Position numbers and translations under genes: made by a program. Positions 17,925 to 26,623 of a DNA stretch of 64,000 nt are shown here, in pieces. Numbering within the stretch: the stretch's first letter is position 1; every line of letters starts with the position of its first letter. The notes under the pieces were generated by a model. The model saw nothing but the letters and a program-made list of their open reading frames with translations. It ran no database searches and was not told the DNA's origin. The stretch spans positions 280,315 through 344,314 of the forward strand of contig CALUYD010000001.1 of assembly GCA_944324915.1 (NCBI GenBank), given 5' to 3'. This stretch comes from Candidatus Gastranaerophilales bacterium. GTDB taxonomy: Bacteria; Cyanobacteriota; Vampirovibrionia; Gastranaerophilales; Gastranaerophilaceae.

Positions 17925-18680
17925 ATGAGAATTAAAAAAGGATTTACTTTAGCTGAAATTATGATAGTTTTAGCGGTTATCGGTATTTTGGCTGCAATAT
18001 TGTTGCCTGTTGCATATCATAGTGCTCCTAATGAAAATGTAATGAAGTTTAAAAAAGGGCACAATGCCCTTTTGAGCGCGATAAGAGAATTAGTTAATTC
18101 GGATAAATATTACTTAGATGGTGATTTAGGTGTTAGAGCTGATGGAGTAATCCTAGATAGTACACATGATGGGGATAATACCTATTTTTGCGAGACTTTT
18201 GGAGATATTATATCTGTTGAAATTGATAATTGTGACGTTGAAACAAGTGATTCTAGATCTTGGATAGATTTATGGCCTGGAGATACTGTAACTAAAGAGG
18301 AAAGATATGAATCTATGGCAATCAGGCTTGATGATTCTTGTGTTGCAATTACTGAAGAAACAGGAATTAAGACAACTGATGGTATAAGTTTTTATGAGTC
18401 AAATAATAAGATACCTTTTGGTGTAAGTATAAGAAAATTTTATGAAATAATAACAGGCGTGCCTAATCCTCTTCATTCTACGGATAGGAATTTTGGTGGT
18501 TACTTGCCTGACCCTGACAATCCTACCATTGATCCTGTGTATAAAACTTTTTGCATGGATATAGATGGAATAAATAATGGTGAAGACCCATTTGGCTATG
18601 GAATTCGTGCTGACGGGAAAGTGTTTTTTGGTAAACGTGCAAACGAATGGCTGCAAAAATCAATCCAAGAAAAGGAATAA
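17925..18680 (+). CDS. Prepilin-like protein (type IV pilin/type II pseudopilin class)
   Basis: Starting at ATG 17925, with GGAG 7 nt upstream, the protein begins MRIKKGFTLAEIMIVLAVIG. This is a basic leader, the prepilin peptidase site G^FTLAE with Glu at +5, and the hydrophobic N-methylation helix. The remaining about 215 residues form a variable soluble domain with several Cys and many Asp, and end in ADGKVFFGKRANEWLQK. It would be exported by the pilus or type II machinery (see PilMNO at 53-55 kb). An 11-codon-longer reading frame exists but crosses the operator repeats. Confidence 0.9.
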   Translation: MRIKKGFTLAEIMIVLAVIGILAAILLPVAYHSAPNENVMKFKKGHNALLSAIRELVNSDKYYLDGDLGVRADGVILDSTHDGDNTYFCETFGDIISVEIDNCDVETSDSRSWIDLWPGDTVTKEERYESMAIRLDDSCVAITEETGIKTTDGISFYESNNKIPFGVSIRKFYEIITGVPNPLHSTDRNFGGYLPDPDNPTIDPVYKTFCMDIDGINNGEDPFGYGIRADGKVFFGKRANEWLQKSIQEKE

Positions 18681-18682
18681 TT

Positions 18683-18829
18683 ATGACTAAGAAAGAAAAA
18701 ATAATTGCGAGTTGTCTTATATTTTCATTTTTGTTGTTGATTGTATCATCTGTTTATACAATGTTTCAAATTAAACCATTTGGTTATAAGTTTGATATTC
18801 AAAGATGGTGCGAAAAAATAATAAATTAA
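18683..18829 (+). CDS. Small single-pass membrane protein
   Basis: 48 residues from ATG 18683, preceded by AAAGGAAT and starting 2 nt after the pilin stop: MTKKEKIIASCLIFSFLLLI. One transmembrane helix is followed by a short polar tail (YKFDIQRWCEKIIN). Likely co-translated with the pilin; role unknown. Confidence 0.55.
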   Translation: MTKKEKIIASCLIFSFLLLIVSSVYTMFQIKPFGYKFDIQRWCEKIIN

Positions 18830-18838
18830 AAGTCTTTG

Positions 18839-18993
18839 TCACCCTGAACTAGCTAGAAAATAGCGCAAGCGTGATTTTCTGTTCTCTTTGAGCGTTTCAG
18901 GGTCTTAAAATAATAAGTTCACACATAAAACTAATAAGATGCTGAAACTAGTTCAGCATGACAATAGATGCTGAAACTAGTTCAGCATGACAA
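18839..18993. repeat. Cluster of dispersed palindromic repeats
   Basis: A large hairpin (CACCCTGAA...TTTCAGGGT arms, with an inner AGAAAAT/ATTTTCT stem) runs into a 69-nt composite unit at 18894-18962. That unit recurs inverted at 63732-63800 with 64/69 identity. A 28-nt perfect direct repeat follows (18937-18964 and 18966-18993), each copy holding the ATGCTGAA..TTCAGCAT palindrome. Confidence 0.85.
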
Positions 18994-19019
18994 ATACAAG
19001 TAGTGAAAAAATAATAAAT

Positions 19020-19042
19020 TAAAAGCAGGTTTTAGCCTGCTT
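19020..19042 (-). terminator. Intrinsic terminator of the 19071-19340 gene
   Basis: On the minus strand AAGCAGG (19036-19042), loop CTAAAA and CCTGCTT (19023-19029) are followed by TTAATTTATTATTTTTT. Confidence 0.65.
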
Positions 19043-19070
19043 AAAAATAAAAAATATGCGAATAGGGGAG

Positions 19071-19340
19071 TTAAATATTTAAGTCAAATTGGTGTTTTAC
19101 TTCACCTGCTCTTAGGTTCATTCCGACAATCATAGCTTGGCGAGAGTACATATTGATTTCACGCTCTACTTCGCCATTGAATACATTTTCGTATTTTGAT
19201 ACATAACTAGTCATCGAATCTAATATATCGCTGACATTAGTTATTAAATTAGCTTCACTTTTAGGAGCTTGCTGAGGTCTTGCACCTTGCGAAGATACAT
19301 TTAAGCCGAATTTCGAATTTAAGCTGTAATTTTCAGCCAT
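19071..19340 (-). CDS. Small hypothetical protein
   Basis: 89 residues, MAENYSLNSKFGLNVSSQGA at the N-terminus, then a predicted helical region (LITNVSDILDSMTSYVSKYE) and EREINMYSRQAMIVGMNLRAGEVKHQ. No signal peptide, membrane helix or known domain. The gene has a GGAGC site upstream and its own terminator, so it is probably real. Function unknown. Confidence 0.6.
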   Translation of the reverse strand: MAENYSLNSKFGLNVSSQGARPQQAPKSEANLITNVSDILDSMTSYVSKYENVFNGEVEREINMYSRQAMIVGMNLRAGEVKHQFDLNI

Positions 19341-19498
19341 TTTTGCTCCTTTATTGTTCGTCCTTACAAGTTTATTTACGTCAGTCGAGTAATATTTCTT
19401 TAATGATTTATCTTTTTTTGTAAAAAAAATTTACAAAAATTATCAAATTAAAAGAGGATTTATTTTAAAGCTATAAAAACGATAATATAAGTGTGAAT

Positions 19499-20080
19499 AT
19501 GAAAACAAAAAATAAATTTAGAGGATTTACATTGGTTGAAACTATTACTGCTATGTCAATTATAGCAATATTAGTTGTTATAACCGTTTGTTCTACTGTA
19601 AATTCAGGAAGCATGGATAAAGAACAAGTTAAATCATCAAGCAGAATTATGTATTCTGATTTAGCTGCTGCATATCAAAATATTTTAATGAGCGATACAA
19701 CCGGATTAAATATAACAAAATTAAATGATGTAGAAAATTTTGATGAAAGCAGTGAAAAATTAAAAGAATTATTTTCTCAATATTTAGAATTAAGCGATGT
19801 ATCTTGTAATGTTTTTCCAAATATTGAAAATACAACAGGGATTTATTTGGAAAATATTGAACAGTGTGCATATTCTGAAAAAAGATATAACATAGGTTTT
19901 ATCTTAGAAGATGAAAATTGCGAATCAACATATTTTGTTAAAGAATATTATCAAGACGACCTAAACACCAGATCTGCAAGAAAATCGTGCGGATTTATTG
20001 TTTTTGCTCCTAAAAAATCCAAAGGAATAATAGGTGAAGATTTTTTCATTATGGCTCTAGGTAAAAGAGGCGTTAAATAA
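19499..20080 (+). CDS. Prepilin-like protein
   Basis: 193 residues from ATG 19499 (MKTKNKFRGFTLVETITAMS): basic leader, RG^FTLVE prepilin cleavage site with Glu at +5, and hydrophobic helix ITAMSIIAILVVITVCST. The soluble domain has two or more Cys pairs (VSCNVFPNIENT, EQCAYSEKRY, DENCEST, RKSCGFIVF). There is no Shine-Dalgarno site; a TAATAT -10-like element lies just upstream (about 19483-19488), so a very short or absent leader is possible. A GTG two codons earlier is an alternative start. Confidence 0.85.
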   Translation: MKTKNKFRGFTLVETITAMSIIAILVVITVCSTVNSGSMDKEQVKSSSRIMYSDLAAAYQNILMSDTTGLNITKLNDVENFDESSEKLKELFSQYLELSDVSCNVFPNIENTTGIYLENIEQCAYSEKRYNIGFILEDENCESTYFVKEYYQDDLNTRSARKSCGFIVFAPKKSKGIIGEDFFIMALGKRGVK

Positions 20081-20995
20081 TTATTTCTTTTTTAGATAAT
20101 ACAAATCAACATCTATATCGTTAAAATTATCCATTTCTAATTTTGATAATCCTAGTGATATAAAGTCATAATTTTTGCTTTTTGTTGCTTTATATTTATC
20201 TATAAATTTATCTATAACAATTATTTTATTAGTGTATTTTAGTTGGTTAACTTTTTTTAGAATTTTTCTTATAAAATCAGAGTTATTGTTTTCATTTCCA
20301 CAGCTAAAAGATAATAAAAGAGTTGTTTGAATAGATTTTTCTTTATCTATTTGAACAAAAATTTTAAAAAGTTTTGCAATATCTGATAATAAAGGATCGA
20401 AATTTAAAAAATCTTTTGAAATTATAAAAAGCTCATCCGTTAATTCAAATTCCATATCTTGATATTTTGAACTTAATTTATTCAAAATCATTTTCAGATA
20501 TTCTTTTTTTAGAGTTTCTAGTTTATCTTTTTGTTTGTTATAATCGCTGAAATATTCAAGTTTTAGCTCTAATACGCCAAAGAAATGAGTTAATTTATAT
20601 GTTTCATCTTTTATTTTGTATTCTTTTTTTGCTATTTTATCTTGTTTTTTGATTTCAACAACTTTTGCTTCGTTTTCTTGTAACATAACAGAATCAGAAG
20701 CATAAATTTGTATTTTCATTGTTGCATAGATTGAAATAATTATTAAAATAGCGCTATAAATGTATCCCATAGGAACATTCATACCGAAAATATCTGTTTG
20801 ATGTAAAAATAAAGCGTCAATATGACTTGGAAGCCAGCCTAAAACGGCGTCTAAAGTATAAAATATAGGGTCTTCAAATACCATAGTAAGCCAAGCAAAC
20901 AAATATAAAAAGCCTAAAAACGGACATATTGCTTTCCAAAATATGCAAAGACCTATGATTATATTTAGAGTTTTTATATCAAAAAGTTTTTTCAT
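20081..20995 (-). CDS. Membrane protein of unknown function downstream of panC
   Basis: 304 residues. Two or three N-terminal hydrophobic helices (NIIIGLCIFWKAICPFLGFLY; MGYIYSAILIIISIYATMKI) are followed by a charged linker and a soluble C-terminal domain of about 170 residues. Its start overlaps the panC stop by 4 nt, so it is translationally coupled to panC. No family recognised. The C-terminal part (TTLLLSFSCG, KIIVIDKFIDKYK) has an alternating strand/helix look, reminiscent of nucleotide-cyclase-type folds but without diagnostic residues. Treat as unknown. Confidence 0.7.
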   Translation of the reverse strand: MKKLFDIKTLNIIIGLCIFWKAICPFLGFLYLFAWLTMVFEDPIFYTLDAVLGWLPSHIDALFLHQTDIFGMNVPMGYIYSAILIIISIYATMKIQIYASDSVMLQENEAKVVEIKKQDKIAKKEYKIKDETYKLTHFFGVLELKLEYFSDYNKQKDKLETLKKEYLKMILNKLSSKYQDMEFELTDELFIISKDFLNFDPLLSDIAKLFKIFVQIDKEKSIQTTLLLSFSCGNENNNSDFIRKILKKVNQLKYTNKIIVIDKFIDKYKATKSKNYDFISLGLSKLEMDNFNDIDVDLYYLKKK

Positions 20996-21828
20996 AGATT
21001 GATATTATCTATTAATCTTGTGTTAGTTTCAGGAACTCTTGCTGCGATTAGTATAATTGTGTTTTCATTTGCTTCATCTTGAAATTCAAATGTGTTTTTA
21101 TCAACAAATTCAATATATTCTACATCTAATTGTTCCATTAATTTTAAACAAGCGTCAATAATTGCTCTTTTTTGTTTAATTCCCTCTTGGAACATTTTTT
21201 TTGCATTAAATAATGATTGAGAAATTGTTAAAGCAAGTTTTCTATCGTTTTCGCTTAAGTATTTATTTCTGCTTGAAAGAGCAAGATTATCGGCTTCTCT
21301 AACTATCGGACAAGGGATAATTTCAATATCAAAATTAAGGTCTTTAACCATTTTTTGAATGATGAATAATTGTTGAGCGTCTTTTTGTCCAAAATATGCT
21401 CGATTAGCTTTGGTTAAATTAAATAATTTAGCTACAACGGAGCAAACGCCATCAAAATGCCCCGGGCGAGATTTTCCGCATAATTTATCCACAACAGAAT
21501 AAGGAGGACAAATTAAAGTTAAATTATTTTTATCATCATCATACATTTCAGACACTTTAGGCGCAAAAACAATCTTAACACCTGCTTTTTGACATAATTC
21601 ACAGTCAAGATTTAATTGACGAGGGTATTTATCTAAATCTTCATTTATTCCAAATTGAATTGGATTAACAAAAATTGAAACAACAACGTTGTCATTTTCA
21701 TTTACTGCTCTATCAATTAATGATTTATGACCGTTATGAAGCGCTCCCATAGTAGGAACAAGACCGATTGAACCTTTTAGATTTTTAATTTCATTTTTTA
21801 ATTCTTTGATATTATCTATAATTTTCAA
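20992..21828 (-). CDS. panC: Pantoate--beta-alanine ligase
   Basis: Joins pantoate and beta-alanine using ATP, the last step of pantothenate (vitamin B5) synthesis. 278 residues, standard length. Motifs: LVPTMGALHNGHKSLI (HxGH nucleotide-binding), VSIFVNPIQFG, RPGHFDGVCSVVAKLFN, AYFGQKDAQQLFII, VREADNLALSSRNKYL. The start overlaps panB by 17 nt, giving a tight panB-panC operon. Confidence 0.97.
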   Translation of the reverse strand: MKIIDNIKELKNEIKNLKGSIGLVPTMGALHNGHKSLIDRAVNENDNVVVSIFVNPIQFGINEDLDKYPRQLNLDCELCQKAGVKIVFAPKVSEMYDDDKNNLTLICPPYSVVDKLCGKSRPGHFDGVCSVVAKLFNLTKANRAYFGQKDAQQLFIIQKMVKDLNFDIEIIPCPIVREADNLALSSRNKYLSENDRKLALTISQSLFNAKKMFQEGIKQKRAIIDACLKLMEQLDVEYIEFVDKNTFEFQDEANENTIILIAARVPETNTRLIDNINL

Positions 21829-22648
21829 GTTTTTCTATCTCCTTTTCATCAAGTACGAAAGACTCGTTAATGTTAGGAAATGTAGAATTTTCAACATCTG
21901 TTACAAAAGCCTTTGCTACATTAAATATTATATCCTTTAAACTTGAATATTGACGAGCAAATTTTGGTTTAAATCTGTCATATTTTCCTAATAAATCATC
22001 GGAAACTAAGACTTGTCCGTCACAAAATCTTCCTGCTCCAATTCCTATGGTAGGAATTCTTAGCCTTTGAGAGATAAATTGGCTTGATTGCAGAGGAACC
22101 ATTTCTAATACAACCGCAAAACAGCCTGCTGATTGTAATTTTAGGGCTTCTTTTAAAATATCGATAGTTCTATCTGCATTTTTTCCTTGGATTTTATGTC
22201 CGCCGATTGAATTAATGCTCATAGGAGTAAAGCCTAAGTGTCCTATAACAGGAATGCCATTTTGAACAAGATGTTTAATGCTATCTATTATAAAATCGGA
22301 GCAACCTTCTAGTTTTACTGCGTTTGCGCCTGCCTTTATAAATTCGCAAGCATTTTTCATAGTTTGTGCTTTATCAACTTGAAAGCTCATAAAAGGCATA
22401 TCTGCAATAACTAAAGCATTTTCAACCGCACGAGAAACAGCTTTTGTAAATACAAGCATTTCATCCATTCCGACATCGGTTGTATTGTTGTATCCAAGGG
22501 CAACTTGAGCTAATGAATCACCGACAAGTATCATATCTACGCCTGCTTGGTCAAAATATTTAGCGGTAGAATAGTCATAAGCTGTTAAAACGGTAATTTT
22601 TTTACCTTCCTTTTTAAAATTTTGTATTTTTTGAATACTTTTTCTCAT
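21812..22648 (-). CDS. panB: 3-methyl-2-oxobutanoate hydroxymethyltransferase
   Basis: Adds a hydroxymethyl group from methylene-tetrahydrofolate to alpha-ketoisovalerate, making ketopantoate. 278 residues. Motifs: TAYDYSTAKYFDQAGVDMIL, VGDSLAQVALGYNNT, ADMPFMSF, VKLEGC, GHLGFTPMS, PTIGIGAGRFCDGQVLVSDD. It overlaps panC. No panE/ilvC-type reductase is in the window, but ilvD, which makes the alpha-ketoisovalerate precursor, is at 46-48 kb. Confidence 0.97.
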   Translation of the reverse strand: MRKSIQKIQNFKKEGKKITVLTAYDYSTAKYFDQAGVDMILVGDSLAQVALGYNNTTDVGMDEMLVFTKAVSRAVENALVIADMPFMSFQVDKAQTMKNACEFIKAGANAVKLEGCSDFIIDSIKHLVQNGIPVIGHLGFTPMSINSIGGHKIQGKNADRTIDILKEALKLQSAGCFAVVLEMVPLQSSQFISQRLRIPTIGIGAGRFCDGQVLVSDDLLGKYDRFKPKFARQYSSLKDIIFNVAKAFVTDVENSTFPNINESFVLDEKEIEKLENYR

Positions 22649-22691
22649 CTACCCTAATTCTATTTATCCAAATTAATATAATACTTTAAAA

Positions 22692-24029
22692 TTATTTTTT
22701 GCTAACTCTTTTATACCAATAATAAATTGCCTTTGCAACTTTGTCACAGTTGTGGCGAACAAATCCTTCTTTATTATCTTCTAAAAGATTTCTTTCGACT
22801 ACTTCAACATTTAATTTTCTAAGCTCCGTAATATCTATATCAACAGGCAAAGACCCTGCTTGTTCGTATTTTTCAGCTAAATTTGAAGGCATATAGTTAT
22901 TAACTAAAACTGCGTCAAAGAAATTTTTATTAGTATCATCAATATCATCAAGTCTTACATGGTCAAAAATTGTTTTAACATGGTCTGAAACAGAATAATT
23001 ATCAGTTTCACCAACTTGTGTCATTGCGTTACATACATATATTTTCTTTGCTTTAGCGCTCCAAACCGCACGAGTAATATCTTTAACTAAAAAGTTAGAA
23101 ATAACCGATGTATAAAGACTTCCGGGACCCATTATAATTAAATCGGCGTCATTTATTGCTTCAATTGCCCCTGGGATTGGTTTGCAATCAGCCGGTTCGC
23201 AACATAATTGCATGATTTTTTTGCCTGCTTCAGGAATGTTGCTTTCCCCTCTAACAATTGAATCATCTTCCATTTTGGCGTATAGCTTCATATCGTCACA
23301 AGTTGCAGGCAATACCCTACCTCTAATTAAAAGAACTTTTGATGATTCTTTAATTGCTGATACCATATCTCCGCAAATAGCGGTCATTGCGGTGATAAAA
23401 AGATTGCCAAAACTGTGTCCTTCTAAGCCTTCACCTGTTTTAAAACGATATTGGAATAATTTTGTTACAATATCATCATCATCAGCTAAAGCTGCGATAC
23501 AGTTTCTGATGTCTCCCGGGGGTAAAACGCCCATTTGCTCTCTTAATCTTCCTGATGAACCGCCGTCATCTCCAACGGTTACAATGGCTGTAATATTATT
23601 TGTAATTTTTTTAATGCCTCGAAGAAGCATTGATAAACCTGTACCACCGCCAATAGCAACTATTTTAGGACCATGGTCAAGTTTTCTTTTTCTGTATAAT
23701 ACTTCGCCCATTGATTGTTTAATTCTTTGAGAATTTTCATCATCAGCGCCCATCATTGTAAAATTGGTTTTTTTCCATGCCTGAACAAAAGCAATAGCGC
23801 CTAAAACAATGCAAACCAAACCAACAGGTTCAGGTGGCACTATATGGAATAATTCTTTTGCAAATTTAACGATATAATCCAAAGGCTCTAACTTAAATAA
23901 AAAAGTTAAACCGATAAAAGCTAAAACAGAACCCATAATGCTAAGCGCAAACCAACGTTTAACTTTTAGACCGGGGACAAGCCAAATAGCATCTTTTGGC
24001 ATTTTTACTTTTTTATCAAAAATTTTCAT
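22692..24029 (-). CDS. yvcK: YvcK-family protein (gluconeogenesis factor, CofD-like fold)
   Basis: 445 residues. Two N-terminal hydrophobic segments (about 27-48 and 66-84) anchor the protein; these are absent from the shorter Bacillus form. The CofD-like domain follows: IGGGTGLSMLLRGIKK, TVGDDGGSSGRLREQ, LPPGDIRNCIAAL, GLEGHSFGNLFI, ADLIIMGPGSLYTSVI, VCNAMTQVGETD. YvcK proteins bind UDP-sugars and affect cell shape and carbon-source growth in Gram-positives. The gene is 13 nt after the upstream pxpA-like gene. Confidence 0.92.
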   Translation of the reverse strand: MKIFDKKVKMPKDAIWLVPGLKVKRWFALSIMGSVLAFIGLTFLFKLEPLDYIVKFAKELFHIVPPEPVGLVCIVLGAIAFVQAWKKTNFTMMGADDENSQRIKQSMGEVLYRKRKLDHGPKIVAIGGGTGLSMLLRGIKKITNNITAIVTVGDDGGSSGRLREQMGVLPPGDIRNCIAALADDDDIVTKLFQYRFKTGEGLEGHSFGNLFITAMTAICGDMVSAIKESSKVLLIRGRVLPATCDDMKLYAKMEDDSIVRGESNIPEAGKKIMQLCCEPADCKPIPGAIEAINDADLIIMGPGSLYTSVISNFLVKDITRAVWSAKAKKIYVCNAMTQVGETDNYSVSDHVKTIFDHVRLDDIDDTNKNFFDAVLVNNYMPSNLAEKYEQAGSLPVDIDITELRKLNVEVVERNLLEDNKEGFVRHNCDKVAKAIYYWYKRVSKK

Positions 24030-24042
24030 TATATCGCCTTTA

Positions 24043-24681
24043 TTATATTTGATTTTGAACTCTGTTATAATTGATTGGAGTAGGTTTTATGATGTCATAA
24101 GCCCTTTTAATATCATCCAAAGTTTTAAAATGAATTGTATCAGGTTTAATTTCAAGCTCTCTGATTTCTCTTATTGAGCTATTTTCGCTGAATTCTACTT
24201 CATAAGCTGATTTTAGTCCGTTTTGTTGAGTGAAATCTTTAGCGCTTGGAGTTTGAACGATTAAATTTAACCAAGGATTAACTTTTTTAATAGCTTCAAC
24301 GACAATTAAAAGTGCTTCTTGTGAATTATTAATATAATCTTTAAGAGCTCCATGGCATCTTACATGTTCTATTTCTAAATCAAAAGTTTTTGCATAAGCG
24401 GAAATTGCGCTTATTTGATAGATTACAAGAGCTTCTAATTCTTCTTTTTCAAGATTGATTTGTCTTTTGCCGAAGCCTTGAATATCGCAATAGCCTATGT
24501 GAGCCCCTATTGCAATATTGTTTTCGCTTGCAAATAAAAGAGCTTTTCTGATACTCATAGGATCACCGGCATGAAAACCTGCTGAGATATTAATGGAGCT
24601 AGCATATTTTGCAATATCTAATTCAACTTCGTTTTTATATACTCCGTAGCTTTGAGCTACATCACAATTAAAATCAAACAA
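24043..24681 (-). CDS. LamB/YcsF (PxpA-like) family protein, short and divergent
   Basis: 212 residues, against about 245-255 usual for 5-oxoprolinase subunit A. It keeps the fold motifs DFNCDVAQSYG, INISAGFHAGDP, IGAHIGYCDIQGFGKR and CHGALKDY. Differences from the usual pattern: DLNCDxGE has become DFNCDVAQ, with the Glu replaced, and KPHGALYN has become RCHGALKD. No pxpB/pxpC partners are visible. The start (MFDFNCDVAQ) lies in a run of five co-directional genes. 5-oxoprolinase activity should not be assumed. Confidence 0.75.
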   Translation of the reverse strand: MFDFNCDVAQSYGVYKNEVELDIAKYASSINISAGFHAGDPMSIRKALLFASENNIAIGAHIGYCDIQGFGKRQINLEKEELEALVIYQISAISAYAKTFDLEIEHVRCHGALKDYINNSQEALLIVVEAIKKVNPWLNLIVQTPSAKDFTQQNGLKSAYEVEFSENSSIREIRELEIKPDTIHFKTLDDIKRAYDIIKPTPINYNRVQNQI

Positions 24682-24753
24682 TTTAATACTCTCCGATAAT
24701 TTGAGGACATTCTACTTAGCTAAATTATACAATGAAATATATAAAATGGATAG

Positions 24754-25881
24754 TTAATTGTTAAATCTTATTACATCAGGGTTAAGCGCAAGCCATCTGT
24801 AATTATCTCCTTCTATTTCAGGCATTTCCATAATGAAAATTCCTCCCATTTTACCCCTTTTTGAAACCAAATGACCGCTTTGGAATAAATCACTTAAAGC
24901 TCGTCTTATAGTATTTGGACTTACGTTTAAAATTTCCGCTAATTCTCTTATTGGGGCAATTTTATCGCCTAATTCATAATTTTCTGCTATGTATTTTTTT
25001 AAATGTGTTAGAGCTTTTTGCCAAGAATAGGCATAATTTGGAGTGGAATTAATTTTTCTTCTTTCAGAACTTATAAAGTCTGTTTTAGAGTTTGTTGAAG
25101 CTCCAAGATAAATTGTTCCGTATTTTCCTCTGCGAGATAATATTATTTTTTTGCTATTTAAAACTTTCATGGCGTCATTTATTGTTTTAATGCTTACATC
25201 AAACATTCTTGAAAAAGAGGAATTAGGCAAAATTTTTTCGCCTGTTTTGTATGTTTTTTCGATATATTTTTGTATTTTTTCAACAAGTTGATGAGTTAGA
25301 GTAAAATTTTCATCAACAATTCCGTTATTTATTTCTTCGTCTGTTAATTTAAATTCTTTTTTGTAAATCCAATCATATTTATTACCTTTTATGTGGATTT
25401 TTTCTAAATAACCTTTTTGAGCAAGGTTTGTTAAAGTAAATCTTATTGTGTTTTGAGAAATATTTGTTCTAAATGCAAGTTCTGAAATGGATGGAATTGC
25501 TGAATTTATTTCAATACAGTTATCTAAAACAATTTTTTTGATTTTGCATTCGGTAATTGTGCTATGGCATAATTCATCTTGAGTTTTAACTTCATTAGAA
25601 TAAAAATCAGCAATACATGTCCCTAAGGATTGTTTTGAGATAAAATATCCTAAATCTTTAACTTGTCTTATTGAGTTTTGAATTGTAGCTGATGAAACAT
25701 CTAAAAATTTAGCGAGTTCTTCTTTTGTGGGAATAAAATCGCCAATGTCTGCTATACCGCATTCTAGAGAATATTTTATCCAATCAATTAACCAATCGGT
25801 TACCATCTGACCTTTTGGCTTTTTTTTGGATGAAAAATCCGGTTTTGAAATTTTTATATCATTTATTGTTAAATGTTTCAT
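24754..25881 (-). CDS. Regulator with four tandem GntR-type winged-helix domains
   Basis: 375 residues that divide into four winged-helix units at about 25-95, 108-172, 195-260 and 287-352. Each has the pattern (hydrophobic)-P-S/T-x-x-E/S-L-A-x-x-x-x-V/I-S-x-x-T-I-R/N. Examples: PTKEELAKFLDVSSATIQNS, PSISELAFRTNISQNTIRFT and PIRELAEILNVSPNTIRRAL. No ligand-binding or aminotransferase domain follows, unlike ordinary GntR regulators. The C-terminus ends in YRWLALNPDVIRFNN. It is divergent from tmk, sharing an AT-rich intergenic region of 124 nt. Confidence 0.85.
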   Translation of the reverse strand: MKHLTINDIKISKPDFSSKKKPKGQMVTDWLIDWIKYSLECGIADIGDFIPTKEELAKFLDVSSATIQNSIRQVKDLGYFISKQSLGTCIADFYSNEVKTQDELCHSTITECKIKKIVLDNCIEINSAIPSISELAFRTNISQNTIRFTLTNLAQKGYLEKIHIKGNKYDWIYKKEFKLTDEEINNGIVDENFTLTHQLVEKIQKYIEKTYKTGEKILPNSSFSRMFDVSIKTINDAMKVLNSKKIILSRRGKYGTIYLGASTNSKTDFISSERRKINSTPNYAYSWQKALTHLKKYIAENYELGDKIAPIRELAEILNVSPNTIRRALSDLFQSGHLVSKRGKMGGIFIMEMPEIEGDNYRWLALNPDVIRFNN

Positions 25882-26005
25882 TAAACCTATTAAAGCATAT
25901 TTTTTACTTATTGTGTGCTATATTTTATTTTTTATTAAGTTTTTTGTAAAAAAATTCTAAATAAATTTTTAATTTGATATAATTTTATTATTAAAGGGGA
26001 GAAAA

Positions 26006-26623
26006 ATGGATAATAAAAAAGGTCTTTTTATAACTTTTGAAGGTGCGGATGGTTGCGGAAAAACTACCCAAATTAATTTATTAAAAGAATATTTAGAAAA
26101 TAAAAATTATGAAATTATAACAACGCTAGAACCCGGTGGGTCTGATATAGGTAAAAAATTAAGACAAATTTTATTACATCATGACGGTTTTGTTTCTCCC
26201 AGAGCCGAGATGTTTATGTATTTAGCAGATAGAGCTCAACATATTGATACAGTTATTAAAAATAATGTTGAAAAGAATAAAATTGTTTTATGCGATAGAC
26301 ACATTGATTCAACCGTTGCATATCAAGGATATGGCAGAGGTGAAGATATAGAGCAAATTAATCTTTTAAATGAAATTGCAACAGGGGGCTATAAACCTGA
26401 TTTAACTTTTGTTTTTGATGTTGATAGCGAAATTGCTCAAAAAAGAGTAGGTAATGTTAAAGATAGGCTTGAATCTGAAGGTTTAGAATTTCACAGAAAA
26501 ATTCGTCAAGGTTATCTTGAATTAGCAAAAAAATATCCCAACAGAATTAAAGTAATTAATTCAAACAAAACAATTGAAGAAGTTTTTGAACAAGTTAAAA
26601 AAATTATTGATGAAATTTTATGA
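26006..26623 (+). CDS. tmk: Thymidylate kinase
   Basis: Phosphorylates dTMP to dTDP. 205 residues, the usual length. P-loop in FEGADGCGKTTQ (about 11-22), dTMP-binding TLEPGGSDIGKKLR, DRHIDSTVAYQGYGRG (DRY/H motif) and the LID-region stretch GNVKDRLESEGLEF. The start has AGGGGAG. The stop overlaps the start of the next TPR gene by 4 nt (ATGA), so the two are coupled. Confidence 0.96.
   Translation: MDNKKGLFITFEGADGCGKTTQINLLKEYLENKNYEIITTLEPGGSDIGKKLRQILLHHDGFVSPRAEMFMYLADRAQHIDTVIKNNVEKNKIVLCDRHIDSTVAYQGYGRGEDIEQINLLNEIATGGYKPDLTFVFDVDSEIAQKRVGNVKDRLESEGLEFHRKIRQGYLELAKKYPNRIKVINSNKTIEEVFEQVKKIIDEIL

Noticed and set aside
18839..18993. CRISPR array
   Set aside because: Repeats are palindromic, only two tandem copies exist, and there is no spacer of suitable length and no cas gene.
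23182..23730. 182-residue plus-strand ORF antisense to yvcK
   Set aside because: Lies entirely inside the well-supported yvcK gene, has no domain or ribosome site, and is a mirror of its codon pattern.
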